Shown one piece after another: positions 1 to 10,645 of a stretch of 31,589 nucleotides of DNA. This DNA is from Phoronis australis (lineage: Eukaryota; Phoronida; Phoronidae), in NCBI GenBank assembly GCA_002633005.1, contig NMRA01001223.1:1412-33000 (forward strand), in the 5' to 3' direction. Made by a program: the position numbers and the translations under genes. Position 1 is the stretch's first letter. Each line of letters begins with the position of its first letter. The notes under the pieces were generated by a model. It ran no database searches. It was not told the origin of the DNA and saw only the letters and a list, made by a program, of their open reading frames with translations.

Positions 1-123
1 CCTCCCACTGCCCCTCCCACTGCCCCTCCCCCCTCCTTTCCACCTCCCTTTCCACCTCCACTCTTTCCGGTCGCCTATCCTGTTGAGTTTTCATCCAAAC
101 GTCATCACTGTTCACCAGTCCAA
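1..123 (+). other. Pyrimidine-rich, proline-encoding segment; possible proline-rich exon of the Tec-like gene or intron tract
   Basis: Starts with a near 12-base tandem pattern of CCTCCCACTGCC type. Read in frame 1 it gives a Pro/Thr/Ala-rich stretch with PPPSFPPPFPPPLFP and stays open to a possible donor CAA|GTCAGT at 123/124, whose phase fits the exon at 190. Tec kinases carry proline-rich motifs just before SH3, so a coding role is plausible. The implied intron would be only 66 bp, much shorter than the gene's others, and a C/T tract can equally be intronic. Reading straight on in frame 1 meets stops at 139 and 148. Confidence 0.3.
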
Positions 124-189
124 GTCAGTTTCAAGGAATAATTACTTTGAAGAACCCATTACACCTTAGTGGCTGATGATGCATTGCAG

Positions 190-270
190 AAATCACTTGA
201 GCCAAATGATAATGACGAGAGTTCAACAGCAGCTGCGGAGGTCGGGGGCAAATCATCCGGAGACCAGGAG
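190..270 (+). CDS. Tec-like kinase, exon upstream of SH3 (linker)
   Basis: Acceptor TTGCAG at 184-189 and donor GAG|GTAAAA at 270/271 enclose 27 codons reading KSLEPNDNDESSTAAAEVGG and then KSSGDQE. The exon ends in phase 0, matching the SH3 exon at 2233, which starts with PKAYVIALYNY. The composition is low-complexity linker, so support comes from splice signals, phase and position just before SH3 rather than from homology. The start could differ. Confidence 0.55.
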
Positions 271-3200
271 GTAAAAGTCATGTGACCAGTTTGTAAACAA
301 GAGTATGAAAATGTTCTATTCAATGACTTAATGCTGATGACTTCTCCTCAAAAAGTCAGTTATAATTAGTGTTTCTACTGTTTACAAGGATGATTTACGA
401 CCCTTAATGGAACACCTCCTGAGTGGCATTTTTTATGGAACGCTCTTGTTGGATTGTACATCTGTTCTTGGAAGATGCGATGCAATGCTGTGTCGCCACT
501 TAAAGCTTAAACTGGCTCGGTCACATATATTAAAAACTCAACTCGAAGCTACAGAGATTGAATTCTAAGTACATTATCATTCAAACATGTAGTAATGATA
601 TATAAGCATATCTTATTTATGGTATATGGCTTATTGATTATTGGTTTTTAGTTATTTACTCATTTATGTCTGTGTAGCAAGAGATCTTGCAATTCTGGCT
701 CTGGTAGGTAAGTCCCGGAAAAGAAAAGAGATTGCACAAAAATGGAGTTTGAGCAACCATCGTAAAGTTAATGTAAAGTATAAAAATGAATGAAATGAAA
801 AATAACTCCGCTTCAAATAAACCAGTGGTAAGTTCCATAATCAAATTACACCTAATGTTGGTAGTCTTGCACACTTTGTAAATAGCTGGATGCAGGCTTG
901 CACATTCTGTCTCTCCCAGATAGTGTTACTAATGCGCTGGAACATATATGTATAGTCTTAGTCGTGTTATGTTCTGAAAATCCACCGAGAAATGAAATAA
1001 TTAGAGTTCCATGTTCACGATGAAGTTCATGTTTTGGTGTAGGTAGTCTTCTTAGACATTTTTTTTTGGTTTGGAGTTGATATTTTTAGCCACGTTAAGG
1101 GAAGGGTACATATATGCTATTTGTTACTCATGGTTACTGAAGTATTAATTGAGTGTGAATGGTTATGTTTCACCAATCAGATATAAGTAGCAATGAAACT
1201 GCAGTTGCAGTCAAATACTATGCACAGTGTATAGTGTTTGATAAGTTCAACTTAGACAAGACATTGTCTTCAGAAAATCTACTAAAACATAAGCCGTTCA
1301 CTAGTTTTTGTTTTACACATTCCATTCTCAATACATTTTTCAGAGTAACATAGTAACATAGTAACATAGTAACATAAGGTAGAGTTATTATCAGAAGTTA
1401 ATCTTTTAATGTACACATTGACTGAGTATGCATGCAGCGACATTTCATGAAACAGGGGTGTTGTATTATGTCCAGGTGGACAAAGCTCCGTGATGGGGCA
1501 GATATTTCATATCTTTAACAGCATACCCCTAGTCATGTAAACTGTGTAGTCCACGGCATATCTAAGACGCCACGAGAGGGAGCTTGATGACAATTTCCAA
1601 AGGACAAAAGCTCATGTTAGCCTTAAGAATAGTGTAATTTCCCTAGGCAAAAGTTAAGGATTTGTATGCGATTGTAGTTTGTTTTTCACTTTTTGGGCCG
1701 TGCCTCATGAAAAATATCTTACTTTGACACCTTAACTGGTCGACATGTGACAACTCAGACGGTTTGCGCACCACATAATCTGCAGGTTTAGATCAAAGAT
1801 ACCATCATGTTGTATTTAAGTAAATCACCCCAGGCTGCTGTTATCATTCTCTAGATAATGAGATCCATCATAAACGCATTAGGGGGCGACAATAGAATTC
1901 TTGAATTTTCGTTTTGAAAGTTATCTTTGTAAATAGCATATTTTAATAGTTTGTGAAAAGCAAATGTGATTAGGTTTTTGGATTTTGAAAATTGGACAAA
2001 AAAGTGACTTTTTACAAAATAAAACATTTGTTTAATGTTACCATATGTTCCTCAATAATTCTGTTGGGTGTGCAACATAATTGGGCCAATTACCAAACCA
2101 CCAGGCAGCAGTTGGATTTTGAGGTAAACCAATTGTATAACCCACGTGAATCTGTTTATGGTGGTTTGCGGATCGCAAGTTCTCAATTACTTTCAACCTG
2201 AGTGTAAAATATTGACTTTTCTTCTACTGTAGCCAAAAGCCTACGTCATTGCGTTGTACAATTATGAAGGAGAGCTGACCGACCAGGATTTGCGGCTGGT
2301 GAAAGGAGAAGAGTACGCTGTATTAGACAACAGTCGAGAACATTGGTGGAAGGCATGCAACAAAAATGGGTATGTGAAACTGTCTGTGATTAGTACATTC
2401 ATGCTTTTGGGGAAAGTGAATTTTGAACGGAATTACATGGTATAATGGATTAAGAACTTGAATGGTAATTTTAGTGCTGCGTAACCTAAACTGGGTGTTC
2501 AAGGTAGAAGTGTATTTGTGTATCATATTTGTAGAGTAAAGTTAGAATATGCTTTCAATTATTAGTTGATGTTTCTTTATGACATTTTTAAGTGTAGACT
2601 TACTTTATTCATCCTAATGCATGCACAAGTTTCTTTAATTAAAATATTTGGGTTTAGATTTAATCCAAGAATGATTTCAAAAAGCGATTTCTTGAAAAAG
2701 TCATTGCGAGTAGTTGCTTTATTTGGGAAGTCTGTTCATGGTCAAAAATTAAATAAAAAAATGTTAGAATCCTGGCAAAGTGCTGCATGATAGTTTTAGG
2801 TTAGTGAGCATTTTGGGCTACGGTGGGGAGGTAACTATTTTGCAGGATGGTGTTCCTGTACAAAAGGCCTAATGAAATTGACGTGAAAGGTCAGTGAAAG
2901 TAGTTCTTTGTGAATCCTGCTCTTTGTCATACAGCTGTTCCAATTGGCCTATTTAAGAACACACAGTTCAAAAGGTTTATCGTCCTGGCCGAGAAGGTAA
3001 CTTTTGTTACCCCCTATGAGTCTTGAGTCGCCCAGCCCAGAATGACTTGGTGGCGTTATGAAATGACCAATGACAAAGATATGTAACGCTAAGGATCTCA
3101 ATTCCTAACTGTACAAATTAAAGGTGGGGTGCAATCAACTATAGGTTGTATACAAAACTGAAAATTTTGAAAATTAGGGGGTGGGCGTTTGTTGAACATG

Positions 3201-6200
3201 GGTGTCAAACTAGACAAATACAGTATACCATTTTTGAAGTGTTAAGGTACTATTCTTTGAATTAATTGACTTTTATAAGTTGAACCTGTTTACATTTCAG
3301 TGATGTTGGTTATATTCCTTCAAATTATGTCCAAATTAAAGATGAGGACGACACAAGAGAAAATCTCAACAACTACGAGTGAGTTAAGTCGTAGATATAC
3401 AACTATTTGCTTGGAACGAGAGAATACTTATTAGGAAGGAGCTTGTTCACATGAGTATTTAATACTGAAATTTTGCAGGTATTTTATAGAGTTGAAATTG
3501 CAAAAAAATATTTATTACCTGTAAACAAAAATTGCTGAGAGAACGATGAGAACGGCACTGTTATGCAATTTCACTGCTTAATCCTGCTGTGTGCAGACTT
3601 GGACTTGCCTGTTCATCATCATCCTGACATTTTTTACAGGTGTTGTTTTTGAAGTGATTTATATCTGATTCAAGTGCACAATAATGATGAAGCATTTCGT
3701 CAAATTCTGTATGCGCGTCAAACTGGGACAGTGAAGCTGTTGTTTCACTCACACATAAGCTTGGTTCAGGGTATGATACTTACCGTAGCATAGAGAACAC
3801 AGTGTGACTCGGGGAAAAGTCTTAAAGAGGTGTGGGACGTGAATGCTCATCAAAAATATATTTTTAGCAATTCCTGGGAAAAGAACTATCTCGCAACATC
3901 TACTACAGTAATTCACTTCCCCTGTGAGGGAATTTACACAAAAAATAACAAAATTCATGATTTTTGAAAAACTGATGAAGGAAAAATTCTGTAATCATCA
4001 TAATGTTTTTAATCTTTCTCCTACTACTATAATAAATGTACGCATTCATTAACAGTCATTCGATAAACAGCTGAGGATATTAATGGCAGGTTATCATGTG
4101 TGATTGCACACCAATTCTGATGTTGACTCCGCAGACTGGAGCAAGAAAATTAACAAAGATAATTCTAAGTGTATTGTAGCTATCATACTTTTGTAACTAC
4201 TTTTGAACACCAATTGCCTCTTAATCATTCTGCTGCTTGATGTCGCCATTGTTTTGTTTACATCAAATGTCAAAGGTCACATTTTTCATATAAGGGAAAT
4301 GTGCTATGTTTGTGTCTTGCCATACCAAATAAGGAGATGTGGTTTGCCTTGCGGAGAAAAATCAACGAAGTGATGAGCAGTTTTCAATTTTTTTTTTAAT
4401 TTGAGATTAAAAGAAAAATGCTTTGACATCAACAGAAATTCAAAATCTTTACGAGCAAATCGTAAAAATAACTAGTGAACACACTGAATTCTGTTTCAGT
4501 GGCAGAGAACAGCTTTGAATAATGCAATTTATTCTGTTTTATGTGTTCTTTTAAAGAATACATTTGGACATTAAATAAAACAAATGAATTTTCTCAATCA
4601 CCATTTATATCAAAGATAAAACCAAATACTCTAAAAAATCAAAAATGTCAATTTTAGGAAAATAACCCATCTTTAGACCTTTTGGAAATGAAATTGGGTT
4701 AGCTTTCTGTCTTGAATTGCTACGTTTGTGAACATACTTTTTCAAATCAGTGTGTTTTAAAACTGCAGGAATTTACATTTGAATTAGATTTTTCATAGTG
4801 AATGGTTTTAAGTAAATTGTAGTAGATTTGTTTTGTCTTGGAAAGCGTGGTCACTGTTTCACTTGATATTCAAAACTTTAAGTTGGAAATTTCTTATTTT
4901 CCTTCTTTTCTTTTCAGATGGTATTTTGATAACATCTCTCGAGACAGGTGTGAAATGATGCTCAAAGAGAGTGGCATAGCTGGCGCGTTTCTGTTGAGGG
5001 ATTCAAAAATGAAGCCAGGCCAATATACATTGTCTATTCTTTCAGGTGAAAGGTCAGTCACTTTAAGTTGATATTTTGCTACTGTTTGCTGTTTTGTTGA
5101 TTCATCCCGGGTCATCCTTTCTGAGCCCAAAATAATTAAAGCAGACTTAGCCATGTGTTTAATATGCTTTGAGTTCTCTTCAACTATCACACATAGGGAC
5201 GCTTTAACTTACTGACGGGGATCATTACTGGATGCCCCTGCACAGCTTTTTATTTTGATGATATTAGAAAAAAGTTCGCCTGTCTCCAAAAAAGTCACAT
5301 TTCAGTAATGTCAAAAACAGCACTTTAATCTTTTACACTCAACTGTATACAGTGAGTGTGTGCAAGGGAGTGAATGAGAACCTGGATATAATTCGAAAGC
5401 TATTTTTGGGGTTGTGCAAAACATATGCAATTACATACAAAGTCATGTCAATACCCAACACACTGACAAAATGTTTTTTAAGGAAAAAGATATATTTTTA
5501 TAATTTACGGTCGTCCTATAAGTAGACATCCTTGTAGATTGTGGCGACAGTTGTGACTATCACTGCAATCTGACTTCCTGTTTAAGTGACCCAATGACAC
5601 TGTGTTAGTCAAAGAGAGGCAAGCATTCATCAACACTAGTCATGTGGGATACTGTCTCCAGGTTACCTTGTGTCAGTTGTCAGCACTGGTCCAATATTAG
5701 CGCACTTGGGTGATGATAAAAGCGGGGAGTTGATGGGACGTATTTTTGATCGCATTACAAAGTTTTACATGCTTATACGTCTTTAAGGCACAGAAAAGTG
5801 CGAGTCTGCCTGAATGGATTTTTCAAAATGTTCTCGCTATCCTATTTCTTGTTTTAACATCCTTCTGTTTACTTTATTTGGTTTATTATTTAGTTGTCTT
5901 AAAGTTGTAAAATATGTTCTATTGTAAGTCAAAAATGGTGTATTGAATCAAAAACACATTAAAAATAGTCATATTTTTCAATTATTTTATTTGTAAAAAT
6001 CAAATGTTTCTACATTAAGTTCAAATCAAAGTGACTAGTTTTCATGATCCATTGCATTCATTTTTATTGCACATGTTTTTATTAATTTTTCAGGCCTGAC
6101 CGACCTGTTGTCCATCATTACCATATCAAACAGAACAACGAAGGCCTACACTACTTGTCTGTGGACCATCCCAAAAGCTCAATAGGGGAACTTATTAATT

Positions 6201-8135
6201 ACCACAAGTATAATGCTGGAGGTTAGTTCTGTTTCTCATGACAAAATCCCTGCTATCTCCCTATGGGTGCTGTGAGCCATGAATAGCCTAGCAGTAGACC
6301 TGGATCATTTATTCATGGCCAGACTTTCCTTAGGAAGGGATATGTCAACAGGACCCTTGTATTTTGGTTGTTACTGAGCAAATGACTTATTGAACATGGC
6401 TGTGAAGCTGGGCATGACAAAGTAACCAGAATTTCAAGAACGTAAAATCTGAGACCTCTGGTGAACAACAAGGAAATGTTATCTGTTAGTGCAAGCTTTA
6501 AATCGCAGTCTCATGTTTCTTGTAATTTGTAACCTTGCTAATTCAACATCCCGTGACAACAAGTGGAAGACAACAGCGAAAACATTGACCTGGACATCGT
6601 CCAGACGTTATGTTCATGTAACTTTTTGCCAGAACACCTGATGATGATATGTGTTTGAGGCTTAGGCCAACTGGCTGAAAAAAGTAACTTTGCCGGATGA
6701 CCTAGTGGTTGCTGATTTTTGACGTGATAATCCCCAGCACCTGGCAGGAAACTGTTGGATTGTACACATAAGCTTTATGTCTAGCATTGGATGAAAACCC
6801 TTAAGGTTATGTAAGACCCTGGAAAAATGTTCAAATTTGACTAACTTTGGATCATGATATCTCAGAAATGGCTGATCGGATTCACGCGAACCTTTCAGAT
6901 ACTATGCTTTGCCCACTATACTCCAAAACGCCGGTAGGAATTGTTTTTTAATTGTGCCACTGCAAAATAGGACCCCTGTTTATGATTTTCATGAAAACGA
7001 TGACGAAAATGAAAAGATATTTCAGATAACTGTAACTGTTTCATCGTTGTTGATATCTTATCTTGAACATTTAGTAACATTATATTTGACCTCGTTATTG
7101 ACACTGTATCACAGTGACCCAATTGCTAAATATTACTAAAAAGTCGGTCGTATGACTCAATTATTGAAAAAAGTAAAACATCACATCTTACAGGTTTCCT
7201 ACTTCCACAAAACGTATATTTTTAATGAGTTAAAGTTTAGATTTTTTAGATATTTGGTTAAAAGTCCTTTGTAACCTTAAAGCCTAACTTCAACGGAATT
7301 TTGTTACTTTAGATGTATTAGGCTAACCAGATAGTCCTAGCAAAGCCTCAGTAAAATAAGAAAACGCGAGTTCAATCACACAAATGTAAGCCTGTCAAAT
7401 GATAAATGAACCTGCCTTTTCGTGCCATGGTGCGTCACCACGAGATCCCAGCACAAACAATAAAAGGCCGATAACAGTTGTATTGAATAGAGGTCTGAAT
7501 AGAACACCATTGCTTGTGGGTGTTATTCGCAGCTGTTTGAATTAAAAGGTGATTCCCGCGGTGACCTAGACAAAAGCGAGCCAATACGCCTAACAGTTTG
7601 TTACATTTGGCAATTTGTGTCACTAGTGGGTTCAGAGCGATGCTCTTAACATACTGTAGGAACCAATTTTACATGTGTTACCATGTGTTAATCTCATCTA
7701 TAAAAGCTGCCCCTGGAGTTAGCTTGTGACATCGGCATGCATATGGTTTGTAAGGCAGCGCTAATGTCAGATACTTATTTGCAATAAGTCAGGATGTAAA
7801 AAGTTATACAAAATATAATGATCATTTTGTCTGCTATAATGTATGTTTAATAGCTAGTCAGATGTTGTCTTTGGATAATTTTTGCTGCAGCTTTTTGTTA
7901 TGACCATTTCAAAAAGCGCCACCTATAGTACAACTGCTTTTTTGACCTCGCACAAGTTTGGAAGAGTGAGGTTTTGTACTGTGGTACTGTTTCACATTCA
8001 GGTCTAGTGTATCGGTTGACAGAGCCGATGCGCAAAGGCAGCTCTCCGCCAACGCCTGTGATTGGTCATGACAAGTGGGAGCTGGACCCAACGGAACTCC
8101 AGCTGGGCAACGAACTGGGCCGAGGCCAGTTTGGG
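190..8135 (+). CDS. Tec/Btk-family non-receptor tyrosine kinase gene, partial (six exons: linker, SH3, SH2, kinase start)
   Basis: Gene-level entry. Spliced exons are 190-270, 2233-2369, 3301-3378, 4918-5052, 6094-6221 and 8002-8135, giving about 231 residues in frame. All five junctions have GT donors and AG acceptors and compatible phases. Domain order is linker, SH3 (ALYNY, EHWWKA, GYIPSNYV), SH2 (WYFDNISRD, FLLRDS, HHYHI, ELINYHKYNAG) and kinase start (KWELDPTELQLGNELGRGQFG region). This order, the short SH3-SH2 spacer, and the GYIPSNYV and ELINYH signatures point to the Tec family (Btk, Tec, Itk, Txk, Btk29A) rather than Src or Abl. Such kinases act at the plasma membrane downstream of receptors and phosphorylate phospholipase C-gamma; that is family knowledge. 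The N-terminal PH/Tec-homology region lies outside the window and the catalytic exons after the G-loop were not found. Which paralogue it is cannot be settled. Confidence 0.88.
271..2232 (+). other. Intron of the Tec-like kinase gene
   Basis: AT-rich, no recognisable coding exon on either strand. Contains a 4 x 8-bp tandem repeat at 1344-1375. The acceptor is CTTCTACTGTAG just before 2233. Confidence 0.6.
1344..1375 (+). repeat. Microsatellite, 4 copies of AGTAACAT
   Basis: Four perfect head-to-tail copies of the 8-mer AGTAACAT, inside the first large intron of the kinase gene. Confidence 0.95.
2233..2369 (+). CDS. Tec-like kinase, SH3 exon 1
   Basis: Encodes the first 45 codons of the SH3 domain. 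Visible hallmarks are the ALYNY motif (the ALYDY strand, binding Pro-rich ligands and carrying the tyrosine autophosphorylated in Btk), the acidic RT loop ELTDQDLRL, KGEEY, and the tryptophan pair in REHWWKACNKNG that forms the ligand groove. Acceptor CTGTAG at 2227-2232; donor GG|GTATGT at 2369/2370. The exon ends after two bases of a glycine codon, completed by the T at 3301. Confidence 0.9.
2370..3300 (+). other. Intron inside the SH3 domain
   Basis: Donor GTATGT and acceptor TTTACATTTCAG. No coding-like segment found; open frames at 2323-2526 (-) and 2566-2790 (+) show no family resemblance. Confidence 0.7.
3301..3378 (+). CDS. Tec-like kinase, SH3 exon 2 and SH3-SH2 linker
   Basis: Encodes (G)DVGYIPSNYVQIKDEDD followed by TRENLNNYE. 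GYIPSNYV is the conserved last strand and 3-10 helix of SH3, whose Pro and Tyr contact Pro-rich peptides. The very short acidic linker ending in Tyr before the SH2 tryptophan matches Btk/Tec spacing. The acceptor is at 3298-3300; donor GA|GTGAGT is at 3378/3379. The split GA|A codon (Glu) is completed at 4918. Confidence 0.92.
3561..3736 (-). other. Open, coding-like C-terminal segment on the minus strand, unrecognised
   Basis: Follows the 3784-3921 segment at the next AG acceptor (AAACAACAG at 3737-3745), in the phase its donor requires. It reads SLSQFDAHTEFDEMLHHYC, then ALESDINHFKNNTCKKCQDDD, and ends at a stop at 3561-3563. Composition (acidic, a CKKC pair, few rare residues) looks more protein-like than surrounding DNA. 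The implied intron is only 47 bp, which argues against a simple two-exon model. Confidence 0.22.
3784..3921 (-). other. Exon-like segment with two CxxC pairs, unrecognised (minus strand)
   Basis: On the minus strand a segment is bounded by CCCTCACAG (acceptor) and CTACG|GTAAGT (donor) and is open throughout, reading EVNYCSRCCEIVLFPG, then a hydrophobic stretch, then FPRVTLCSLCYG. The CSRC and CSLC pairs resemble half-sites of a treble-clef zinc-binding fold. It lies in an intron of the plus-strand kinase gene. I do not recognise the family. It may be a decayed transposon-protein fragment, a nested gene exon or chance. Confidence 0.25.
4918..5052 (+). CDS. Tec-like kinase, SH2 exon 1
   Basis: Encodes (E)WYFDNISRDRCEMMLKESG then IAGAFLLRDSKMKPGQYTLS and ILSGE. 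The W-Y start, helix A and the FLLRDS strand (equivalent of FLVRES, whose arginine binds phosphotyrosine) identify the N-terminal half of SH2. FLLRDS followed by GQYTLSI is closest to the Tec family (FIVRDS..GKYTVSV in Btk). Donor AG|GTCAGT at 5052/5053 splits an arginine codon completed at 6094. Confidence 0.94.
5053..6093 (+). other. Intron inside the SH2 domain
   Basis: Donor GTCAGT; acceptor ATTAATTTTTCAG. AT-rich, no exon-like segment or repeat recognised. Confidence 0.75.
6094..6221 (+). CDS. Tec-like kinase, SH2 exon 2
   Basis: Encodes (R)PDRPVVHHYHIKQNNEGLHY then LSVDHPKSSIGELINYHKYN and AG. HHYHI is the beta-D strand (HYxI) lining the phosphotyrosine pocket. YLSVDHPKSSIGELINYHKYNAG is the EF/BG end of SH2 and is strikingly like Btk, which has a [20 protein letters not shown]-type stretch here. 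Donor G|GTTAGT at 6221/6222; the split glycine codon is completed at 8002. Confidence 0.94.
6222..8001 (+). other. Intron between SH2 and kinase-start exons
   Basis: Donor GTTAGT; acceptor TTTCACATTCAG. Contains one copy of a diverged interspersed repeat at about 6821-6970. The rest is AT-rich with no supported exon. Confidence 0.7.
6821..6970 (+). repeat. Diverged interspersed repeat, copy A
   Basis: Alignable by eye with 24521-24665 in the same orientation. Both share the ordered blocks AAATGT-CAAATTTG, ATATCTCAGAA or GTATCTCAGAA, an ACxTTTCAGxTAC or ACTTTCAGGTACC block, and CTCCAAAA followed by a T-rich tail. The copies are strongly diverged, so this is an old transposable-element family not recognised by name. 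Confidence 0.5.
8002..8135 (+). CDS. Tec-like kinase, SH2-kinase linker and G-loop exon
   Basis: Encodes GLVYRLTEPMRKGSSPPTPV then IGHDKWELDPTELQLGNELG and RGQFG. GLVYRL closes the SH2; the Pro/Ser-containing linker precedes KWELDP, the tryptophan segment that docks on the kinase N-lobe and is typical of Tec and Src relatives (W-E-I/L-x-P). GRGQFG is the glycine-rich ATP-binding loop. Acceptor at 7999-8001, donor GGG|GTACGT at 8135/8136 in phase 0. Intron placement right after the G-loop means the catalytic lysine, HRD and DFG motifs must come from later exons, and none was found in the window. Confidence 0.93.
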
Positions 8136-8618
8136 GTACGTAGTGACCAGTACTTCTCGCTGTGGTACCTATCTTGAGTAAACGCTGAGTTTAAATTTGG
8201 TTGATGGAATTGTACACATAGCGCATGGTAATGCTATTCAATAGCTAACTTATGAAGTAGCAGCACCGTATTGAAATTCACCAACCCGCCAGACAGTGGT
8301 TAGGTGTTATGGTGGACAGACGTTCAGCATCAGCTACAGATCCATCTAATGTGGATGAGAGGTTTCAACCTACTGGTATAAACAGCATTTGAACATCTTT
8401 ACTGTTGTCAAAATGCTGTGCAGTGGAATGCACCAATGCCTTATGAAAAAAGGCAACTCTCTTCAGATATCAACAGATGAACTAAGAAATCATGTTCCAT
8501 ACATTTCCCACTGCGACGAAGAACGCCCCCAAACTAAAGCTCATCAAACAATAGGAGGGGCTGACAGTTGAATTTATTCCTCTGCTTTTATATTGATAAG
8601 TCACTATGTAGTAATTGA

Positions 8619-8619
8619 N
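8619..8619. other. Single undetermined base (possible contig join)
   Basis: An isolated N. The other two isolated Ns (9123, 12717) sit at edges of duplicated sequence, so this one may also be a join; no flanking duplication is visible here. Confidence 0.4.
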
Positions 8620-9046
8620 GATTGTGAAAATTGGCATGTAAATGTTCTTACTATGAAGAGGACGGTTGACGCTGAATTTCCCATGACTTTGATTATTGTG
8701 GCACCTCCTAGTGGCAGTTTTTTTTGCGCCCATGGCTGTATCTCCCAAATCGTTTGCAGGATCTTTACTTAATTTAGCAAGTGTATTTATGTGATGTTGA
8801 CAATGGACGATGACGACTTTAGGATGATTCTGACTACTGGTATGCCTCTAGTGGCAATTTTAGTATTTTACATTGACCTCTGTATTTTCATAGGTCTTCA
8901 GTTGTATACTTTGTGTTACTTCGTGACTATGAAGGAAAAGCTCCAAGTAGAAATTTGTTTCTGGCATTCTAATGCTGTGCTAATCTCGTATGTTGGTAAA
9001 TTTGTTTTTAATTCTTTTTTCTGTGGTGCTTTAAGCAACTGATGTT

Positions 9047-9122
9047 TAGGATGTGCTTGTTTTATGAAGATCACTCACATTTTGCCCCTAGCCTATTGAG
9101 GAGACAATGACCATGCCTTTCC
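9047..9122 (+). repeat. 76-bp direct duplicate, copy 1 (ends at single N)
   Basis: Runs from TAGGATGTGCTTG to CCATGCCTTTCC and is repeated at 9131-9206 with about three mismatches. The copy ends exactly at the N at 9123. This is the expected appearance of two contig ends that overlap but were not merged. Confidence 0.9.
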
Positions 9123-9130
9123 NTGGTGTA

Positions 9131-9206
9131 TAGGATGTGCTTGTATTATGAAGATTACTCACATTTTGCCCCTAGCCTATTGAGGAGACAATGACCATGG
9201 CTTTCC
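9131..9206 (+). repeat. 76-bp direct duplicate, copy 2
   Basis: Second copy of 9047-9122, same length and orientation, beginning 8 bases after the N at 9123. Confidence 0.9.
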
Positions 9207-10645
9207 ATTTTGCAAAGTATGCCCTCTACTGGCCACTTTATGGTACCAATAAACAACCCTAGAAGGATACAGTATGCAGTGCAATTGTGGGCGCATTTCA
9301 ACGCTCCGCGTTGCTCTTGTTTTGATTATTTTATCGCTCATAACTGTCTCAATTATGTATGCTTAGACGATGAACGTTATTTTATTCATTGGGTGAATAA
9401 TTAAATGCGAAAACTTTGTTTATTAAAACTTCTGGAACTTGTTATGAAGTAAATTTGCTGACATTGCAGAGGTGCCTGGCGCCATCGAATGGGGATTGGT
9501 CACTGACTAGCTTCCTTGAAAGTTTCCAGTCATCAGTCCGCAGTAGAAGGAGCCAGGAGGCTCCACAATATGGAGAAATTTATTTTATGGTACCCAGTTC
9601 CAGAAGGTTTGATTTATAATTTTGTCGCATTTTATTATGTATGTTTTATGTTTCAATTTCTGAAATCAAAATGTTATGGACAGTTCCGCTGATAATGACA
9701 TGTCAATGCCTGTGATGTCAGTTCATCGGGTGAAAGGGTGTTTATGGATGGTTTTGGTACTACATGGTTTGTAAATCATTAAACTCCACAGAAAGTACAA
9801 TAGATTTAGAACATGTGTGCTCTGAGTGGAGTTCCTTGGAATGTTATTAGTTCTGATTCACCTTTTTGTTGTGTCTATCATTGATATATCTGAAGTTCAA
9901 GTTCTCTCAGCAACTACTAACGCCACCTTCTGTTTGAGCATGCAAGCTGTACACTTGCCTGGCAGCCCTTATTGTTTTGGGTGAATTACAACCTTCAAGT
10001 TCAAAATGTTTGTGTCCAGTCTTCAGCTACAAGAATTGTGTCTGTTTTACTCCGCTGACTTGTACTAATTTCTCATACTAATGAGATATAACTGTTACTT
10101 GAGACCAACTTTATGGGGGTAACTGGTCAAATATCAAATGTTATTGTTTGTAATGTCAAAAATTGCTCGAAGCTGTTAAGTCAAGGTTTCTAGTGCACAT
10201 CACAATTCACAAATTTAGTTCTCCTGTTGTGCCATCAGTGCAGCCAGCTGTGTTGCGTGTACATGTGTGTGATGCAATCTTTCTTCAAAATGACTCTTGA
10301 ACCACCATCAATAGTTGCCAGGAATTTCCATAAACAGACCCCATGGCCTATATTTGAACGATTTTTGTGATTACAGACCCTTGGGTCGTCTTTTGTAACC
10401 GCAATTGCGATTTCTCAAGCTTGTAGAGTTTCCTAAAATGGACAGTATCTGTCAAACCAAAACTATATTCATGTTATCAGTCATCAGCTCTGATTCGTTT
10501 TAGGTGCCCATTTTTATCATGTCATTTTAGGCATATTTCACAACCAGGCAAACACTCAACGCAAGCTAATTTAAAATAGGCTTTGTGCCTGTACACCCGT
10601 GGTTTCCAAAAGTATATCGGAGCTTTTTGTGTACCACAAAGATAA

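Larger units (their letters stand above)
3379..4917 (+). other. Intron between SH3 and SH2 exons
   Basis: Donor GTGAGT; acceptor CCTTCTTTTCTTTTCAG with a strong pyrimidine tract. AT-rich. Holds an exon-like, cysteine-rich open segment on the opposite strand at 3561-3921, listed separately; otherwise nothing recognised. Confidence 0.75.
8136..10645 (+). other. Non-coding region after the last found kinase exon
   Basis: Expected to start as an intron (donor GTACGT). Contains single Ns at 8619 and 9123 and a 76-bp duplication around the latter. Searching by eye on the plus strand for the VAIK, HRDLAARN, DFG and APE segments found nothing. Several short blocks of the CTCTAGTGGC / CTCTACTGGC kind (about 8705, 8846, 9221) suggest old transposable-element debris. 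Confidence 0.5.

Noticed and set aside
4894-5190. 98-codon minus-strand open frame
   Set aside because: Antisense of the SH2 exon at 4918-5052, whose homology is unambiguous on the plus strand.
9416-9619. Plus-strand open frame after TTGCAG near 9469 as a possible missing kinase exon
   Set aside because: The translated residues do not resemble any kinase subdomain and there is no convincing donor.
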